A DNA stretch of 64,000 nucleotides. Origin: Parachlamydiales bacterium (GTDB lineage Bacteria; Chlamydiota; Chlamydiia; Chlamydiales; SM23-39). A program made the translations under genes and the position numbers. The notes beneath the pieces were generated by a model. That model searched no databases. It worked only from the letters and a program-made list of their open reading frames with translations, and was not told the origin of the DNA. The stretch covers positions 62,001 to 126,000 of the forward strand of contig JAIBBX010000002.1 in assembly GCA_019694475.1 (NCBI GenBank), given 5' to 3'. Below, piece by piece: positions 51,810-61,880 of this stretch. The stretch's first letter is position 1. Each line of letters opens with the position of its first letter.

Positions 51810-53793
51810 TCAGAAGCCGCTCCACGATCGCATCTGCTGTAAATCCAAATTCTTGGGCAAGGTCTGCAGCTGGAGCTGAAAGCCCAAAGCTTTCCATGCA
51901 TACGGCGATGCCGTGGCGGCCAATATATCGGTGCCAGCCAAAATCGCTCGCCGCTTCAATCGCAACGCGAACGCCAAGATCTCCTTCTACAACCGACTTT
52001 TTATATTCGGAAGACTGTTTTTCAAAGAGGGCCCAGCACGGCATAGAAACTACGCGGACGCTTTTGCCCAGCTTTTCAAGACCTGACGCAACTTCGAGAG
52101 CTAAAGAAACTTCAGAACCGGTTGAAAACAGTGTATAATCGGCTCTTCCCTTTTCTTTTTTGATGATGTAAGCGCCTCTTCCCATCCCTTGATCGTAGGA
52201 AACATCGGTTTCTTTGAGTTCCGGCATCGCCTGACGCGAAAGGATGATCGCAGTAGGGCCTTTGTATTTCAAAGCAGCAATCCAAGCCATTTTCACTTCA
52301 TGCGCATCGCCGGGGCGGATCACATGCAGATTGGGCAGTGCGCGCAAAGCTGCTAAATGTTCGATCGGCTGGTGAGTAGGGCCGTCTTCTCCAAGGAAGA
52401 TCGAATCGTGGGTGAATTGATAGATCACATGGTAAGGCGACATGCAAGCTAAACGAATCGCGTTGCGCATATAGTCGCTGAACGTGAGGAATGTGCCGCA
52501 AAATGGCTGAATCATTCCCGTTAAAGAAAGTCCCGCAGACATCGCGGCCATCGCAAATTCGCGCACGCCATATTTCATATTGCGTCCATCGAAATTGCCA
52601 GGTGTAACGATCGGATAATCTTTCATCATCGTATCGTCAGAGCCAGAAAGGTCGGCAGAACCGCCATAGAGCTGCGGCAATTTTTTAGCGAGCAGCTGGA
52701 TGCAAGCTCCAGACGAAGCTCTGCTTGCCATCGGCGATTTGAGGGTCATTTTTTTCAATTCTGCTTCTAGATCTTTGGGCAGATAGTAATTTTGCATTTT
52801 CTCATATTCGGCAGCGAGATCGGGATATTGCGCCGCCCATTTGCGGAACATCTCATTCCACTCTGCTTCGAGGGCAGCTTCTTTCGGCAGTTTCTGTTCA
52901 AAAAACGAAATCACAGCTTGCGGAATATAAAATTCTTCCTTCGGAAGGCCGAGAGCCTCTTTCGTGGCTGCCACTTCATCTGGCCCAAGCGGAGATCCGT
53001 GGACTTTATGCGTTCCCGCTTTGTGAGGCGAGCCTTTGCCGATCACAGTGCGCAAAACGATGAGAACAGGTTTTTCCTGCTTGTGTTTGATTTCGGTGAA
53101 AATGGAATCCATCCGATCGAAATCGTAGCCGTCGCATTCATAAACATCCCAGCCGTAAGCTTTGTAGCGCTCTTTGGTGTTTTCCGACATGCACTCTGCA
53201 AGCGGCCCATCCAAACAGATGTTATTCGCATCGTAAATGAGGACCAAATTATTGATGTTTAAATGACCGGCAAACGAAGAGGCTTCGGAAGAAATGCCCT
53301 CCATCATGCAGCCGTCGCCTGCAACGCAATAGACTTTGCTGTTGAAAAGAGGAAAATCTTCCCGATTGAATTTTGCTGCGAGCAGTTTCAGACCGAGAGC
53401 CATTCCCACCGCATTGCCAACGCCTTGCCCAAGCGGTCCTGTCGTCGCCTCTACGCCATCAGTGTGGCCGTATTCGGGGTGTCCGGGAGTTTTAGAATGG
53501 AGCTGGCGGAAGCGTTTAATCTCATCCAAAGAGAGTTTGAAACCGGATAAGTGCAAACAAGAATAGAGCCACATAGACCCGTGGCCTGCAGAGAGGACAA
53601 GCCGGTCGCGGTTCGCCCATTTGGAGTTTTTTGGGTTATGTTTCAACAGAACGCCGTACAGGTAAGCGCCGAGTTCTGCGCACCCCATCGGCATGCCTGG
53701 GTGGCCAGAATTTGCTTTTTGAACCGCATCGATCGAGAGCTGTCTAATGGTGTTCGCGATTTTGCCAAGCTGTTTCTTGAGATCTTCGTCCAT
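51790..53793 (-). CDS. tkt: Transketolase
   Basis: 667 residues, full length. The thiamine-diphosphate motif runs GDGCMMEGISSEASSFAGHLNINNLVLIYDANN. Catalytic histidines lie in ANSGHPGMPMG, LSAGHGSMWLY, and GPTHQPIEHLAALR, and the pyrimidine domain starts around KSPMASRASSGACIQLLA. It shuttles two-carbon units in the pentose phosphate pathway. It overlaps hemE by 20 bases and is divergent from alaS, matching the neighbourhood CT747-CT750 in rearranged order. Confidence 0.97.
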   Translation of the reverse strand: MDEDLKKQLGKIANTIRQLSIDAVQKANSGHPGMPMGCAELGAYLYGVLLKHNPKNSKWANRDRLVLSAGHGSMWLYSCLHLSGFKLSLDEIKRFRQLHSKTPGHPEYGHTDGVEATTGPLGQGVGNAVGMALGLKLLAAKFNREDFPLFNSKVYCVAGDGCMMEGISSEASSFAGHLNINNLVLIYDANNICLDGPLAECMSENTKERYKAYGWDVYECDGYDFDRMDSIFTEIKHKQEKPVLIVLRTVIGKGSPHKAGTHKVHGSPLGPDEVAATKEALGLPKEEFYIPQAVISFFEQKLPKEAALEAEWNEMFRKWAAQYPDLAAEYEKMQNYYLPKDLEAELKKMTLKSPMASRASSGACIQLLAKKLPQLYGGSADLSGSDDTMMKDYPIVTPGNFDGRNMKYGVREFAMAAMSAGLSLTGMIQPFCGTFLTFSDYMRNAIRLACMSPYHVIYQFTHDSIFLGEDGPTHQPIEHLAALRALPNLHVIRPGDAHEVKMAWIAALKYKGPTAIILSRQAMPELKETDVSYDQGMGRGAYIIKKEKGRADYTLFSTGSEVSLALEVASGLEKLGKSVRVVSMPCWALFEKQSSEYKKSVVEGDLGVRVAIEAASDFGWHRYIGRHGIAVCMESFGLSAPAADLAQEFGFTADAIVERLLNVPRSA

Positions 53794-53859
53794 AAATTCC
53801 TATTTAATTAAGCACCCATTTTGAGCCACTTTGGCAAAACGTTCAAGGATTATCACCAA

Positions 53860-53888
53860 TTGACTTTTCAGAAAATCCCTTCTACAAT
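53860..53888 (+). promoter_or_regulatory. alaS promoter
   Basis: TTGACT (53860-53865), 17-bp spacer, TACAAT (53883-53888), 25 bases before the ATG at 53914. This supports the 53914 start over longer in-frame starts. Confidence 0.75.
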
Positions 53889-53913
53889 GGTTTACCAACC
53901 ATTAGAGGAAGTT

Positions 53914-56511
53914 ATGTTGTCTCAAGAAATTCGACGTGCATTTTTGCAATATTTTAAGAAGCAAGGGCATGCTATTGTTCCTTCTTCTCCTGTTGTTCCC
54001 CACGATGACCCTACACTCCTCTTCATCAACGCGGGAATGAACCAGTTTAAAGACGTTTTTTTAGGCAAATCGAAGAGAGACTACACACGAGCGACAACGA
54101 CTCAAAAATGCATCAGGGTCGGAGGGAAGCACAATGACCTTGAAAACGTGGGCCACACAAGCCGCCACCTCACCTTTTTTGAAATGCTCGGCAACTTTTC
54201 CTTCGGCGACTATTTTAAGAAAGACGCAATCGGCTATGCATGGGATGTGACCCAGCATGTTTTCGGTTTTGATCCCGATAAAATTTGGGTCTCCGTCTTC
54301 CGCGATGACGATGAGGCTTTCGCCCTTTGGGAAAAGCACATTCCTTCAAAGCGGATCGTCCGCTTCGGAGAGAAAGAAAATTTTTGGGCGATGGGCGACA
54401 CAGGACCTTGCGGCCCTTGTTCCGAATTATTATTTGATAGAGGCGATACATACGGCCCAGCAAAAAGTCCTGTCGAAGACGCAACCGGCGAACGTTACCT
54501 TGAATTTTGGAACCTCGTCTTCATGCAGTTTTCGCGCGATGCATCGGGCAAAATGGAAAATCTTCCAAAGCAATCCATCGACACCGGCGCAGGACTTGAG
54601 AGGGTTGTGTCGCTGAGAATGGGAGTCGATGATGTCTTTAAGACCGATATTTTACGCGGCCTGATTGCTCAAGTAGAAGAAATCTCCGGCAAAAAATACG
54701 AAGGCGAAGCTCCTTTCCATGTGATTGCGGACCACATCAGAAGCCTTTCTTTTGCAATCGCCGACGGCGTCCAGCCAAGCAATACCGATCGCGGCTATGT
54801 TTTAAGAAAAATTTTACGCAGAGCTGTCCGATACGGCCGTATGCTGGGACTGCAAAAACCGTTCTTAGCGCAGGTATTCCCAAGGCTTAATTCGCTCATG
54901 GGCGATGATTTCCCCGAGCTGAAAGCTGCTAAAGGCCGCATTGAAGAAATTTTGACTCTGGAAGAAGAGGCATTTATCCGCACGCTCACCCGAGGCGGCC
55001 AGCTTTTGGGACAAGTGATTGAGCGATCGAAAGAGAAGAAAAAAATCAGCGGCGACGATGCGTTCAAACTGAAAGATACTTATGGATTTCCGCTCGAAGA
55101 AGTCATGCTGATCGCAAAAGACGAAGATCTGACTGTCGATTTACCCCGCTATGAAGCGCTTGAAGAAGAGGCGAAAGAAAAATCGCGCAAAGCCCACAAA
55201 CAGGCGACCCAAGAATTCGATCAGAATTTCTTTAATGATTTTACACGCACTCACAAACCTTGCGTCTTTGAAGGCTATCAAAAGATTGCGCTTGATGCGC
55301 ATGTCATCGGCATGGTGGTCGACGGCCAGTTTACCGATGAGATCAAAGAAGGACAAGAGGGACTTGTCATTTTAGACCACACTCCTTTCTATGCGGAAAT
55401 GGGCGGTCAAGTGGGCGACACCGGAACGATTGGCAAATTCCAAGTTTATGATTGCACAGCTCCATTCCCCGGAGTGATTGCTCATCTCGGAAAAATGGGC
55501 GCAGGCACTTTGCGCAAAAATGAAAAAGTGCATGCGGCGGTTGATGAGGTGCGCCGGAAAGAGATTCAAAATAATCACACCGCGACTCACCTGCTCCACT
55601 GGGCGCTGCAAAAAGTGTTGGGCACCCACATCAAACAGGCTGGCTCTCTCGTCGATGAAAAGCGGCTTAGATTTGATTTCAGCCATCATAAAGCGATGAC
55701 AACAGATGAGCTGCGCACGATTGAAAACATGGTGAATGAAAAGATCCGGGGAGATCAGCCGGTCAACACCTATGAAATCAAATATGAGGAAGCGCAAAAG
55801 CGAAATGACATCAAGCAGTTTTTCGGTGAAAAATATGGCGATAAAGTGCGGGTGATCGACATCGACTACTCAAAAGAGCTTTGCGGAGGAACGCATACGA
55901 AAAGCACCGGCACAATTGGTTTATTTAAGATTGCCAAAGAAAGCAGCATCGCGGCAGGCGTGCGCAGGATTGAAGCTGTCACAGGCAAATATGCAGAAAT
56001 GTATGTGCAGCAAGAAGAAGATCTGTTACAGAATTTGGCGCAGATGTTGAAATCTCCAGTCCAATCGATGACAGAAAAACTGCAAATGCTGCTCGATGAG
56101 AATAAGCTTCTAACTCAAGAGTTGAAGGCATTTAGGAAAGGCCAGCTGAAAGGACTTATTGAAAGTTGCCTTTCCCGCAAAGAGAAAGTGGGCGGCATTT
56201 CTCTAATTGCTACTGAAGTTTCAATCAGTTCTGAAGAACTCACTGAATTTGCAAACGATTTGATGATGCAGCTGAAATCGGGCGTAGTGGCTCTTGGCGC
56301 TAAAGTGGGCGAAAGATGCCAGCTCCTTGTTGCTGTCAGCGCAGACCTCGTTGAAAAGCAAGTGAGCGCAGCAGGGCTCATCAAAGAAGCGGCTCCTCTC
56401 ATCCAGGGCGGCGGCGGCGGAAAACAGAATTTGGCGCAAGCAGGCGGCAAAGATCCTCATGGTTTGCCAAAAGCCCTCGATAAAATCCGCCATCTATTAG
56501 CTAAAGCATGA
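53914..56511 (+). CDS. alaS: Alanyl-tRNA synthetase
   Basis: 865 residues from ATG 53914, preceded by GAGGAA and the promoter. The class II catalytic core has [15 protein letters not shown] and [21 protein letters not shown]. The editing domain zinc motif is [11 protein letters not shown], and the later [13 protein letters not shown] carries the remaining ligands. A C-Ala domain with [15 protein letters not shown] ends the protein. It charges tRNA-Ala and edits mischarged Ser/Gly. It is separated from mfd by a palindromic repeat element. Confidence 0.97.
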   Translation: MLSQEIRRAFLQYFKKQGHAIVPSSPVVPHDDPTLLFINAGMNQFKDVFLGKSKRDYTRATTTQKCIRVGGKHNDLENVGHTSRHLTFFEMLGNFSFGDYFKKDAIGYAWDVTQHVFGFDPDKIWVSVFRDDDEAFALWEKHIPSKRIVRFGEKENFWAMGDTGPCGPCSELLFDRGDTYGPAKSPVEDATGERYLEFWNLVFMQFSRDASGKMENLPKQSIDTGAGLERVVSLRMGVDDVFKTDILRGLIAQVEEISGKKYEGEAPFHVIADHIRSLSFAIADGVQPSNTDRGYVLRKILRRAVRYGRMLGLQKPFLAQVFPRLNSLMGDDFPELKAAKGRIEEILTLEEEAFIRTLTRGGQLLGQVIERSKEKKKISGDDAFKLKDTYGFPLEEVMLIAKDEDLTVDLPRYEALEEEAKEKSRKAHKQATQEFDQNFFNDFTRTHKPCVFEGYQKIALDAHVIGMVVDGQFTDEIKEGQEGLVILDHTPFYAEMGGQVGDTGTIGKFQVYDCTAPFPGVIAHLGKMGAGTLRKNEKVHAAVDEVRRKEIQNNHTATHLLHWALQKVLGTHIKQAGSLVDEKRLRFDFSHHKAMTTDELRTIENMVNEKIRGDQPVNTYEIKYEEAQKRNDIKQFFGEKYGDKVRVIDIDYSKELCGGTHTKSTGTIGLFKIAKESSIAAGVRRIEAVTGKYAEMYVQQEEDLLQNLAQMLKSPVQSMTEKLQMLLDENKLLTQELKAFRKGQLKGLIESCLSRKEKVGGISLIATEVSISSEELTEFANDLMMQLKSGVVALGAKVGERCQLLVAVSADLVEKQVSAAGLIKEAAPLIQGGGGGKQNLAQAGGKDPHGLPKALDKIRHLLAKA

Positions 56512-56519
56512 TGAGATTA

Positions 56520-56642
56520 AACAGGATGGACAGGATAAAAAAGATAGGTAGGATGAAAAAATTCCGGCCTATGGCCGGCGCCGCAACAATTGCGGCGAAT
56601 CCAACCCATCCTGTATATCCAAATTATCCTGTATATCCTGTT
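56520..56642. repeat. Dispersed palindromic repeat, copy 2 (terminal inverted repeats, GGCCGGCGCCGC core)
   Basis: The 18-base ends AACAGGATGGACAGGATA (56520-56537) and TATCCTGTATATCCTGTT (56625-56642) are inverted copies with two mismatches. Inside lie CCGGCC-TAT-GGCCGG (56564-56578) and GCCGCAA-CAA-TTGCGGC (56580-56596). It fills the alaS-mfd gap. The element is short and has no gene. Copy 1 is at 20856-20932. Confidence 0.75.
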
Positions 56643-56658
56643 CCATTTAAAATCTTGT

Positions 56659-59600
56659 ATGAACTTACCCGATGAATCGATTCTAATTGAAGGGCTTTGG
56701 GACTCTCCCAAAGCTCTTCTTGCAAGCGAAGCGGCAAAAAAAAGATCCGTGCTGCTCATCACTGGCGGTACGCGTGAAGATCGATTCTTCGACAATTTAA
56801 GCTACTTTTGTCCAGGCAAAGCCGTTGAATTTCCGGCATGGGAAACGCTGCCTGGCGAAGAGATCCCTCCCAGCCCCGACATCATCGGCAAAAGATTTGA
56901 AGCGCTCCACACGCTCATCCATGCGAAAGAACCAAAGATCGTCCTTTGCCCCCTCGCCTCTTTGCTGCAGAAGATCGTTCCGAAAGAGGCCGCATCCACT
57001 TTATTGCACCGCTGGAAAAAGGGAACCAAAATCCCCTTTGATTCTCTTCCTGAACTTCTAACCAATCTTGGCTACAAACAAGCAGCCGTTGTCTCCGATA
57101 AAGGAGAATTTGCCGTGCGGGGAGGCATCCTCGATCTATTCCCCGTCGCATCTCCCGATCCGTTCCGCATTGATTTTTTTGGAGATGAGATTGAAGAGAT
57201 CCGCACTTTCGATCCTGTCGGACAAAAATCGATCGGTAAAGCCACTGAAGTGTTTTTATGCCCAGCTCAAGAAATGCCCCTTTTGCAAAAAGCCCAAAGA
57301 CTGGTCAGCATTGCCGACTATCTCGGCGATTTCACCGTATTTTGGGATGATTTGCTCGCGATCGAAGATACCTATGTCGGTTTAAAATCGATGCCGGCAT
57401 CGAAATCGCTCTTTTTTTATTCTTTGAACGACCTGCTCAAAAAGTGGAACGATCGCCAGCACATTTTCTGCACCGAATTCCACCTGGAAGAACGTTTTGA
57501 GATGTTCGATCACAAGTTTCAGGCGAAAGAATATAAGCACCGTTTCTACAAAGTGGAACACTGCTTCAATCTGGAAGAGTCGCCCGATCCGAGTTTGAAA
57601 TTCCTATTTTTGAATGCGAATGACACCGAAGAAGAAGAGGTCAAAAAGCAGCTAGCGAACATCACGCTTCCTAAAAACACCCGTTGGGAAAAAGGATATC
57701 TCACCTCGGGCTATTGCCTCGACGGCCTCGTTGTTGTTCCAAATGTGGAATTATCACACAGGGCTCGCATCCGCCGGCAGAAATGGCGCAGCACCACGCA
57801 TACGCCTGCCGCTGAATTCCATGAACTGACGCCCGGCGATCTCGTCGTCCATTTCCACAGCGGGATCGGCCGCTATATGGGTTTGGAAAAACAGACCAAT
57901 CACCTTGGCAAAGAAACTGAATTCCTCACTCTCCAGTATGCAGAAGGGAGCAAACTCTTTGTTCCCCTTTCGCAAGCCTATCTTGTTTCCCGCTATATCG
58001 GAGCCAAAGAAGCGCCCCCCTCGCTGAGCGAACTCGGCAGTAAACGCTGGCAAAAAGTGCGCGCAAATGCCCAAGCGCAAATCGTCGGCTACGCGAATGA
58101 ACTGTTGCAGCTTTATGCAGAACGGGCGGTGCATGGAGGCTTTCGCTATCCGCCCGATGGAGAAATGCTTGCCCAGTTCGAACGGGATTTTCCTTATGTT
58201 GAAACGCAAGATCAGATGTTTGCGATTCAAGCGCTTAAAGCTGACATGACTTCGGATAAGCCGATGGACCGGCTCATTTGCGGCGATGTGGGATATGGCA
58301 AAACGGAAGTCGCCATGCGGGCTGCTTTCAAAGCTGTTGCCGATGGGAAAAAACAAGTGGCAGTGTTAGTTCCCACTACTGTCTTGGCTTTACAGCATTA
58401 TGAAACCTTTGCAGCGAGAATGAGCGGTTTTCCCATCAATGTAGGTGTAGTTTCCCGATTCCATACTCCGAAAGAAGTGAAAAAGACCCTCGAAAAAGTA
58501 GAAAAGGGCGGCGTAGACATTTTGGTTGGCACGCATAGGCTCCTTTCCAAAGATGTCCATTTTAAAGATCTCGGACTGATTATCATCGATGAAGAGCAGC
58601 GTTTTGGCGTAAAATCCAAAGAGCATTTGAAAAAATTCAAAAAAGGGGTCGATTGCCTCACCCTTTCAGCCACCCCGATTCCCCGGACCCTCTACATGTC
58701 GCTCGTCCATGCCCGAGATATGTCGGTGATCAGCACGCCTCCGCAAGATCGTCTTCCCATCAAAACCATCATCGCTGAAACGGAAGATGAAGTGATCCAA
58801 AATGCTCTCCTGCGCGAATTTGCAAGAGGAGGCCAGGCTTTTTACATCCACAATCGCGTTGAATCGATCTACACGCGCGCCGATTACATCCGAAAACTTG
58901 TTCCTACAGCCCGAATCGGCATCGTGCATGGCCAAATGGATGCCGATGCAGTGGATGAGATTTTCCATAAATTCAAGCAAAACGAACTCGACATCCTCTT
59001 TGCCACAACGATTGTCGAAAACGGCATCGACATCCCCAACGCAAACACCATTTTGATCGACCGCGCAGACACATATGGACTTGCCGATCTTTATCAACTC
59101 CGAGGAAGAGTCGGCAGATGGAATCGGGCCGCATATGCTTATTTCCTCATTCCGAAAAATGTGCGGCTGCCGGAGCAAGCCCGCAAGCGCCTAAATGCTC
59201 TTGTCGAAGCAAGCGGCTATGGCGGAGGGATGAAAATTGCGATGCGCGATTTAGAGATCCGCGGAGCTGGAGATATTCTCGGCATCGCCCAATCGGGACA
59301 AGTCTCAGCAGTGGGATTCCATCTTTATTGCAAAATGCTCAAACGGGCGATCGATGCGCTGAAAAAACAAGCTCCGATCTCGTTTACCGAAACGAAAATG
59401 GAATTCAACTACGACGCAAGGCTGCCAGAAGATTATATTAATGAAGTCTCATTGCGCATGGAAATTTATTACCGGTTTGGAGAAGCAGCTTCTCTCAAAG
59501 AAGTGGATGATATCTATGCAGAGCTGAATGACAGATTCGGCTCTCCGCCTACTCCTGTCCTCTGGCTTTATCACCTGACTCGCATCCGGGTTGTTGCAAC

Positions 59601-59778
59601 AAATGCTCAATTCACTCTTCTCAAATTCAGCAATCTGAGTCTCCTCGCAGAACAGCAGCTAGGGAAAGAACTCAAACAAGCAACGATCCTTTTGCCGAAG
59701 AAAATCCAATCGCCCCAAGAATTGGAAAAGTTTGTAACAGATCAAATTATAGGCAAGCCACTGCAGGGACGAAAGTAA
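56659..59778 (+). CDS. mfd: Transcription-repair coupling factor Mfd
   Basis: 1039 residues from ATG 56659; longer starts would translate the palindromic repeat. Order: UvrB-homology region (about 1-330), RNA-polymerase-interaction domain (about 355-430, with PGDLVVHFHSGIGRYMGLEK), superfamily 2 translocase with Walker A CGDVGYGKTEVAMRAAF, DEEQ box IIDEEQRFGV and helicase motif VI QLRGRVGRW, and a C-terminal TRCF domain with ETKMEFNYDARLPEDYI. It removes stalled RNA polymerase and recruits UvrA. Downstream of alaS as in Chlamydia. Confidence 0.97.
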   Translation: MNLPDESILIEGLWDSPKALLASEAAKKRSVLLITGGTREDRFFDNLSYFCPGKAVEFPAWETLPGEEIPPSPDIIGKRFEALHTLIHAKEPKIVLCPLASLLQKIVPKEAASTLLHRWKKGTKIPFDSLPELLTNLGYKQAAVVSDKGEFAVRGGILDLFPVASPDPFRIDFFGDEIEEIRTFDPVGQKSIGKATEVFLCPAQEMPLLQKAQRLVSIADYLGDFTVFWDDLLAIEDTYVGLKSMPASKSLFFYSLNDLLKKWNDRQHIFCTEFHLEERFEMFDHKFQAKEYKHRFYKVEHCFNLEESPDPSLKFLFLNANDTEEEEVKKQLANITLPKNTRWEKGYLTSGYCLDGLVVVPNVELSHRARIRRQKWRSTTHTPAAEFHELTPGDLVVHFHSGIGRYMGLEKQTNHLGKETEFLTLQYAEGSKLFVPLSQAYLVSRYIGAKEAPPSLSELGSKRWQKVRANAQAQIVGYANELLQLYAERAVHGGFRYPPDGEMLAQFERDFPYVETQDQMFAIQALKADMTSDKPMDRLICGDVGYGKTEVAMRAAFKAVADGKKQVAVLVPTTVLALQHYETFAARMSGFPINVGVVSRFHTPKEVKKTLEKVEKGGVDILVGTHRLLSKDVHFKDLGLIIIDEEQRFGVKSKEHLKKFKKGVDCLTLSATPIPRTLYMSLVHARDMSVISTPPQDRLPIKTIIAETEDEVIQNALLREFARGGQAFYIHNRVESIYTRADYIRKLVPTARIGIVHGQMDADAVDEIFHKFKQNELDILFATTIVENGIDIPNANTILIDRADTYGLADLYQLRGRVGRWNRAAYAYFLIPKNVRLPEQARKRLNALVEASGYGGGMKIAMRDLEIRGAGDILGIAQSGQVSAVGFHLYCKMLKRAIDALKKQAPISFTETKMEFNYDARLPEDYINEVSLRMEIYYRFGEAASLKEVDDIYAELNDRFGSPPTPVLWLYHLTRIRVVATNAQFTLLKFSNLSLLAEQQLGKELKQATILLPKKIQSPQELEKFVTDQIIGKPLQGRK

Positions 59779-59826
59779 CCGGACAATGATTAACAGTCTC
59801 TTTTACCCCGCCCCCGCAGAGATCAA

Positions 59827-60204
59827 TCAAAATATAGCTATACCGGGGACAACATAATTGTTTATAGCGGGGACAACATAATTGTTTATAGCTCGCGCAG
59901 CAAGGCTCCCAATCCCAATTAACCTAAGCGCTAAACCAGAAACTTTAGCCACGTCTGATAAACAGCTTGTGAATATGGGTACCGCTTTGTTCAATTCATG
60001 CAACCCCCCACCGATAACTGCCCCAGCAAATATACCTCCAAGCTGAAGAAGAGTAGGGTTGATACGGCCAACCTGATTGAGCGATCTTGCAACTGCAGGA
60101 ACTGATTTTGCAATAACACTTACACCTAAGCCACCGAGGAGCCAATTTATTTCAGAAGGCACCCAATTTAAAGGATCATTATAACCATTTATTAAGCAAC
60201 TCAT
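59827..60204 (-). CDS. Small hydrophobic protein with tandem-repeat C-terminus, function unknown
   Basis: 125 residues. Two hydrophobic segments (about 18-38 and 52-68, GGIFAGAVIGGGLHEL) and a C-terminal double repeat INNYVVPA-INNYVVPG, encoded by a perfect 24-base tandem duplication (59845-59892). No family recognised. The start is preceded only by weakly AT-rich sequence, so expression is uncertain. Confidence 0.45.
   Translation of the reverse strand: MSCLINGYNDPLNWVPSEINWLLGGLGVSVIAKSVPAVARSLNQVGRINPTLLQLGGIFAGAVIGGGLHELNKAVPIFTSCLSDVAKVSGLALRLIGIGSLAARAINNYVVPAINNYVVPGIAIF
59845..59892. repeat. 24-bp perfect tandem repeat (two copies)
   Basis: The unit GGGGACAACATAATTGTTTA plus TAGC is repeated exactly twice inside the 3' end of the 59827-60204 gene, in frame. 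Perfect identity implies a recent duplication and possible copy-number variation. Confidence 0.85.
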
Positions 60205-60457
60205 TTTAAAACCATATATTAATTAGCCACATAATTATAGTTAGTTTTGCATTAAAATTAAATGATTTTTCACCCAGCAAGACAAGGAAGACCGCAAACC
60301 GCCTCTCGACTGTAAAGTTAAATTTTTTATACCAGCAGTCCTTATAGGATTCTCGGCATCGCCTTGGGAAAAAGGCCGCACAAAGAACCGGCCTCTTTCC
60401 CAAAAAAAATCCAATCGCCCAAAGAATGCAGACTTACGTCATCGGGCAGTTAAAAAA
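60205..60457. other. Non-coding gap with possible decayed mfd fragment
   Basis: 253 bases without a credible gene. Positions about 60385-60422 contain AAAATCCAATCGCCC followed by AAAGAAT, closely matching the 3' end of mfd (about 59698-59735), with weaker similarity extending upstream. This may be a remnant of a small duplication. The remainder is unremarkable. Confidence 0.35.
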
Positions 60458-61825
60458 TTAACTTTTCTCCTCGGGCGCTAGCAATTCTGCAAATTTTTCA
60501 AGAGCTTTGATTTGAGCTCTTGCATTTCCTCGGCCTAATCGGTTTACAGCGTGATGAAGATATCCGCGTACTGTCTCGAGAAATTTCAACTTTAGATCAG
60601 GCGGAAGAGCTCTAAATTTTTCATGCAATTCATTTAAAGAAAATGGCTCTTCTTCAGGTTCATCCGGTCTATCGAGACGAGTTCCGATCAATGCGCCATT
60701 ATACCACATGTAGAGCCGGTCATTAAGCTCTCCCAAACTTTTTAAAGCATCGATCCTTTGTTCTGATATATCTCGGCCAACCATTAGTAATACTTGACAG
60801 AAGGCCCTGCTTGTCAAATTTTCCCCCAATCGTTCCAGCTTGTTCAGAGCATTGGGATTGTTTTCGAACTTTTGAATGAGTTTAAGAATATCGGAATAGA
60901 AGTTATAAAATAATGACTGTGTAACTAGGCTGCTAAACAATGAACGCTTTTCCATTTGCTTGAGAGTCGTTTGAGCAGACAACACGCGTCTCAGATGAAG
61001 CTTTACGAACACATTAAAGGTAGTAGCGATGTACTGCACCATCTCAATTTGCTTGAAATCTGTATACAGATCTTTCTTCTTACAGAAATCGACCACTGTT
61101 TGAAATGCGTTTTCCGAGACCCGGTATGGTCCTGATTTAACTGCATGGCCAGGTCCATAATCAGAATAAAGAATTTCTCCATTTTTAATATTTCTAGACG
61201 CACGAACGATTATCTCTTGGCCTTTGCCGCCAGAGTTATCAGTATTTGGCGGCTCATCATTAATAAAACCGGCCAAATTCCCGCTTACGCTTGGATCGAT
61301 CGCTACTCGTTCAATGCCTGTGCTCCGTCTGTATAGTCCAGAACGCCAATTTTTTGCGTCGCCAAGAACAATCTCTCCTAAATAAGAGCAAATCTTCGCT
61401 CCTTTAGGAATATCCTCTTGAGCCATGACTCCATACCCCATCCCGTCTTGCTCTACCAAACAGATTTTATCAGAGAAATCTCCCTCATCCGATTCGGGCA
61501 CAAGCTGACTTGAGAGCCTTTCAACTAAATCAAGTGCGGCAAAATTAGATCTGACAAATCGCACTCCGGTTCTTTGCTGAAATTCTTCCTGAGTCAAAGG
61601 AAGGATCTGCCTATTATTTTTGTCGTACAATTTGCATACAACCTCGTCAGGCTTAGGAACTGGCTTAAAACTTGCCAAAATTGGACAAGTCGCTTTATGG
61701 ACCTTCCAGGCAGCTTTTTGACAATCTACGCTGCAATAAGAAATGTGATGGCATTTCCCGCATTTAGGAAACGGTCTTTCGGTCGGTAGTTTGTGACAAA
61801 CTGCACAGGGAGGTGAAATGTTCAT
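60458..61825 (-). CDS. MYND zinc finger + SET domain protein (SMYD-like predicted effector)
   Basis: 455 residues from ATG 61825, preceded by AAAGGA. The N-terminal MYND finger is complete: Cys7, Cys10, Cys22, Cys25, Cys31, Cys35, His43, Cys47. A SET-like domain follows (about 115-245) with GYGVMAQEDIPKGAKICSYLGEI, AGFINDEPPN and ILYSDYG. The usual NHxxxPN core reads NDEPPN, so the active-site histidine is replaced by Asp. The helical C-terminus (about 250-450) contains a TPR-like region. MYND plus SET is the eukaryotic SMYD lysine methyltransferase architecture. Probably a host-directed protein. It follows the second SET gene by 55 bases in the same operon. Confidence 0.8.
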   Translation of the reverse strand: MNISPPCAVCHKLPTERPFPKCGKCHHISYCSVDCQKAAWKVHKATCPILASFKPVPKPDEVVCKLYDKNNRQILPLTQEEFQQRTGVRFVRSNFAALDLVERLSSQLVPESDEGDFSDKICLVEQDGMGYGVMAQEDIPKGAKICSYLGEIVLGDAKNWRSGLYRRSTGIERVAIDPSVSGNLAGFINDEPPNTDNSGGKGQEIIVRASRNIKNGEILYSDYGPGHAVKSGPYRVSENAFQTVVDFCKKKDLYTDFKQIEMVQYIATTFNVFVKLHLRRVLSAQTTLKQMEKRSLFSSLVTQSLFYNFYSDILKLIQKFENNPNALNKLERLGENLTSRAFCQVLLMVGRDISEQRIDALKSLGELNDRLYMWYNGALIGTRLDRPDEPEEEPFSLNELHEKFRALPPDLKLKFLETVRGYLHHAVNRLGRGNARAQIKALEKFAELLAPEEKS

Positions 61826-61880
61826 TTTTAGCGTCCTTTTAAAAAAACGCCAATATTTCACCAGAAATTCGAATATAGAT

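Noticed and set aside
52792..53262. 156-codon open frame on the plus strand over tkt
   Set aside because: Antisense shadow of transketolase; no motif or start signal.
57754..58356. 200-codon open frame on the minus strand inside mfd
   Set aside because: Shadow of the mfd reading frame; it has no ribosome binding site and no protein motif, and mfd is unmistakable on the other strand.
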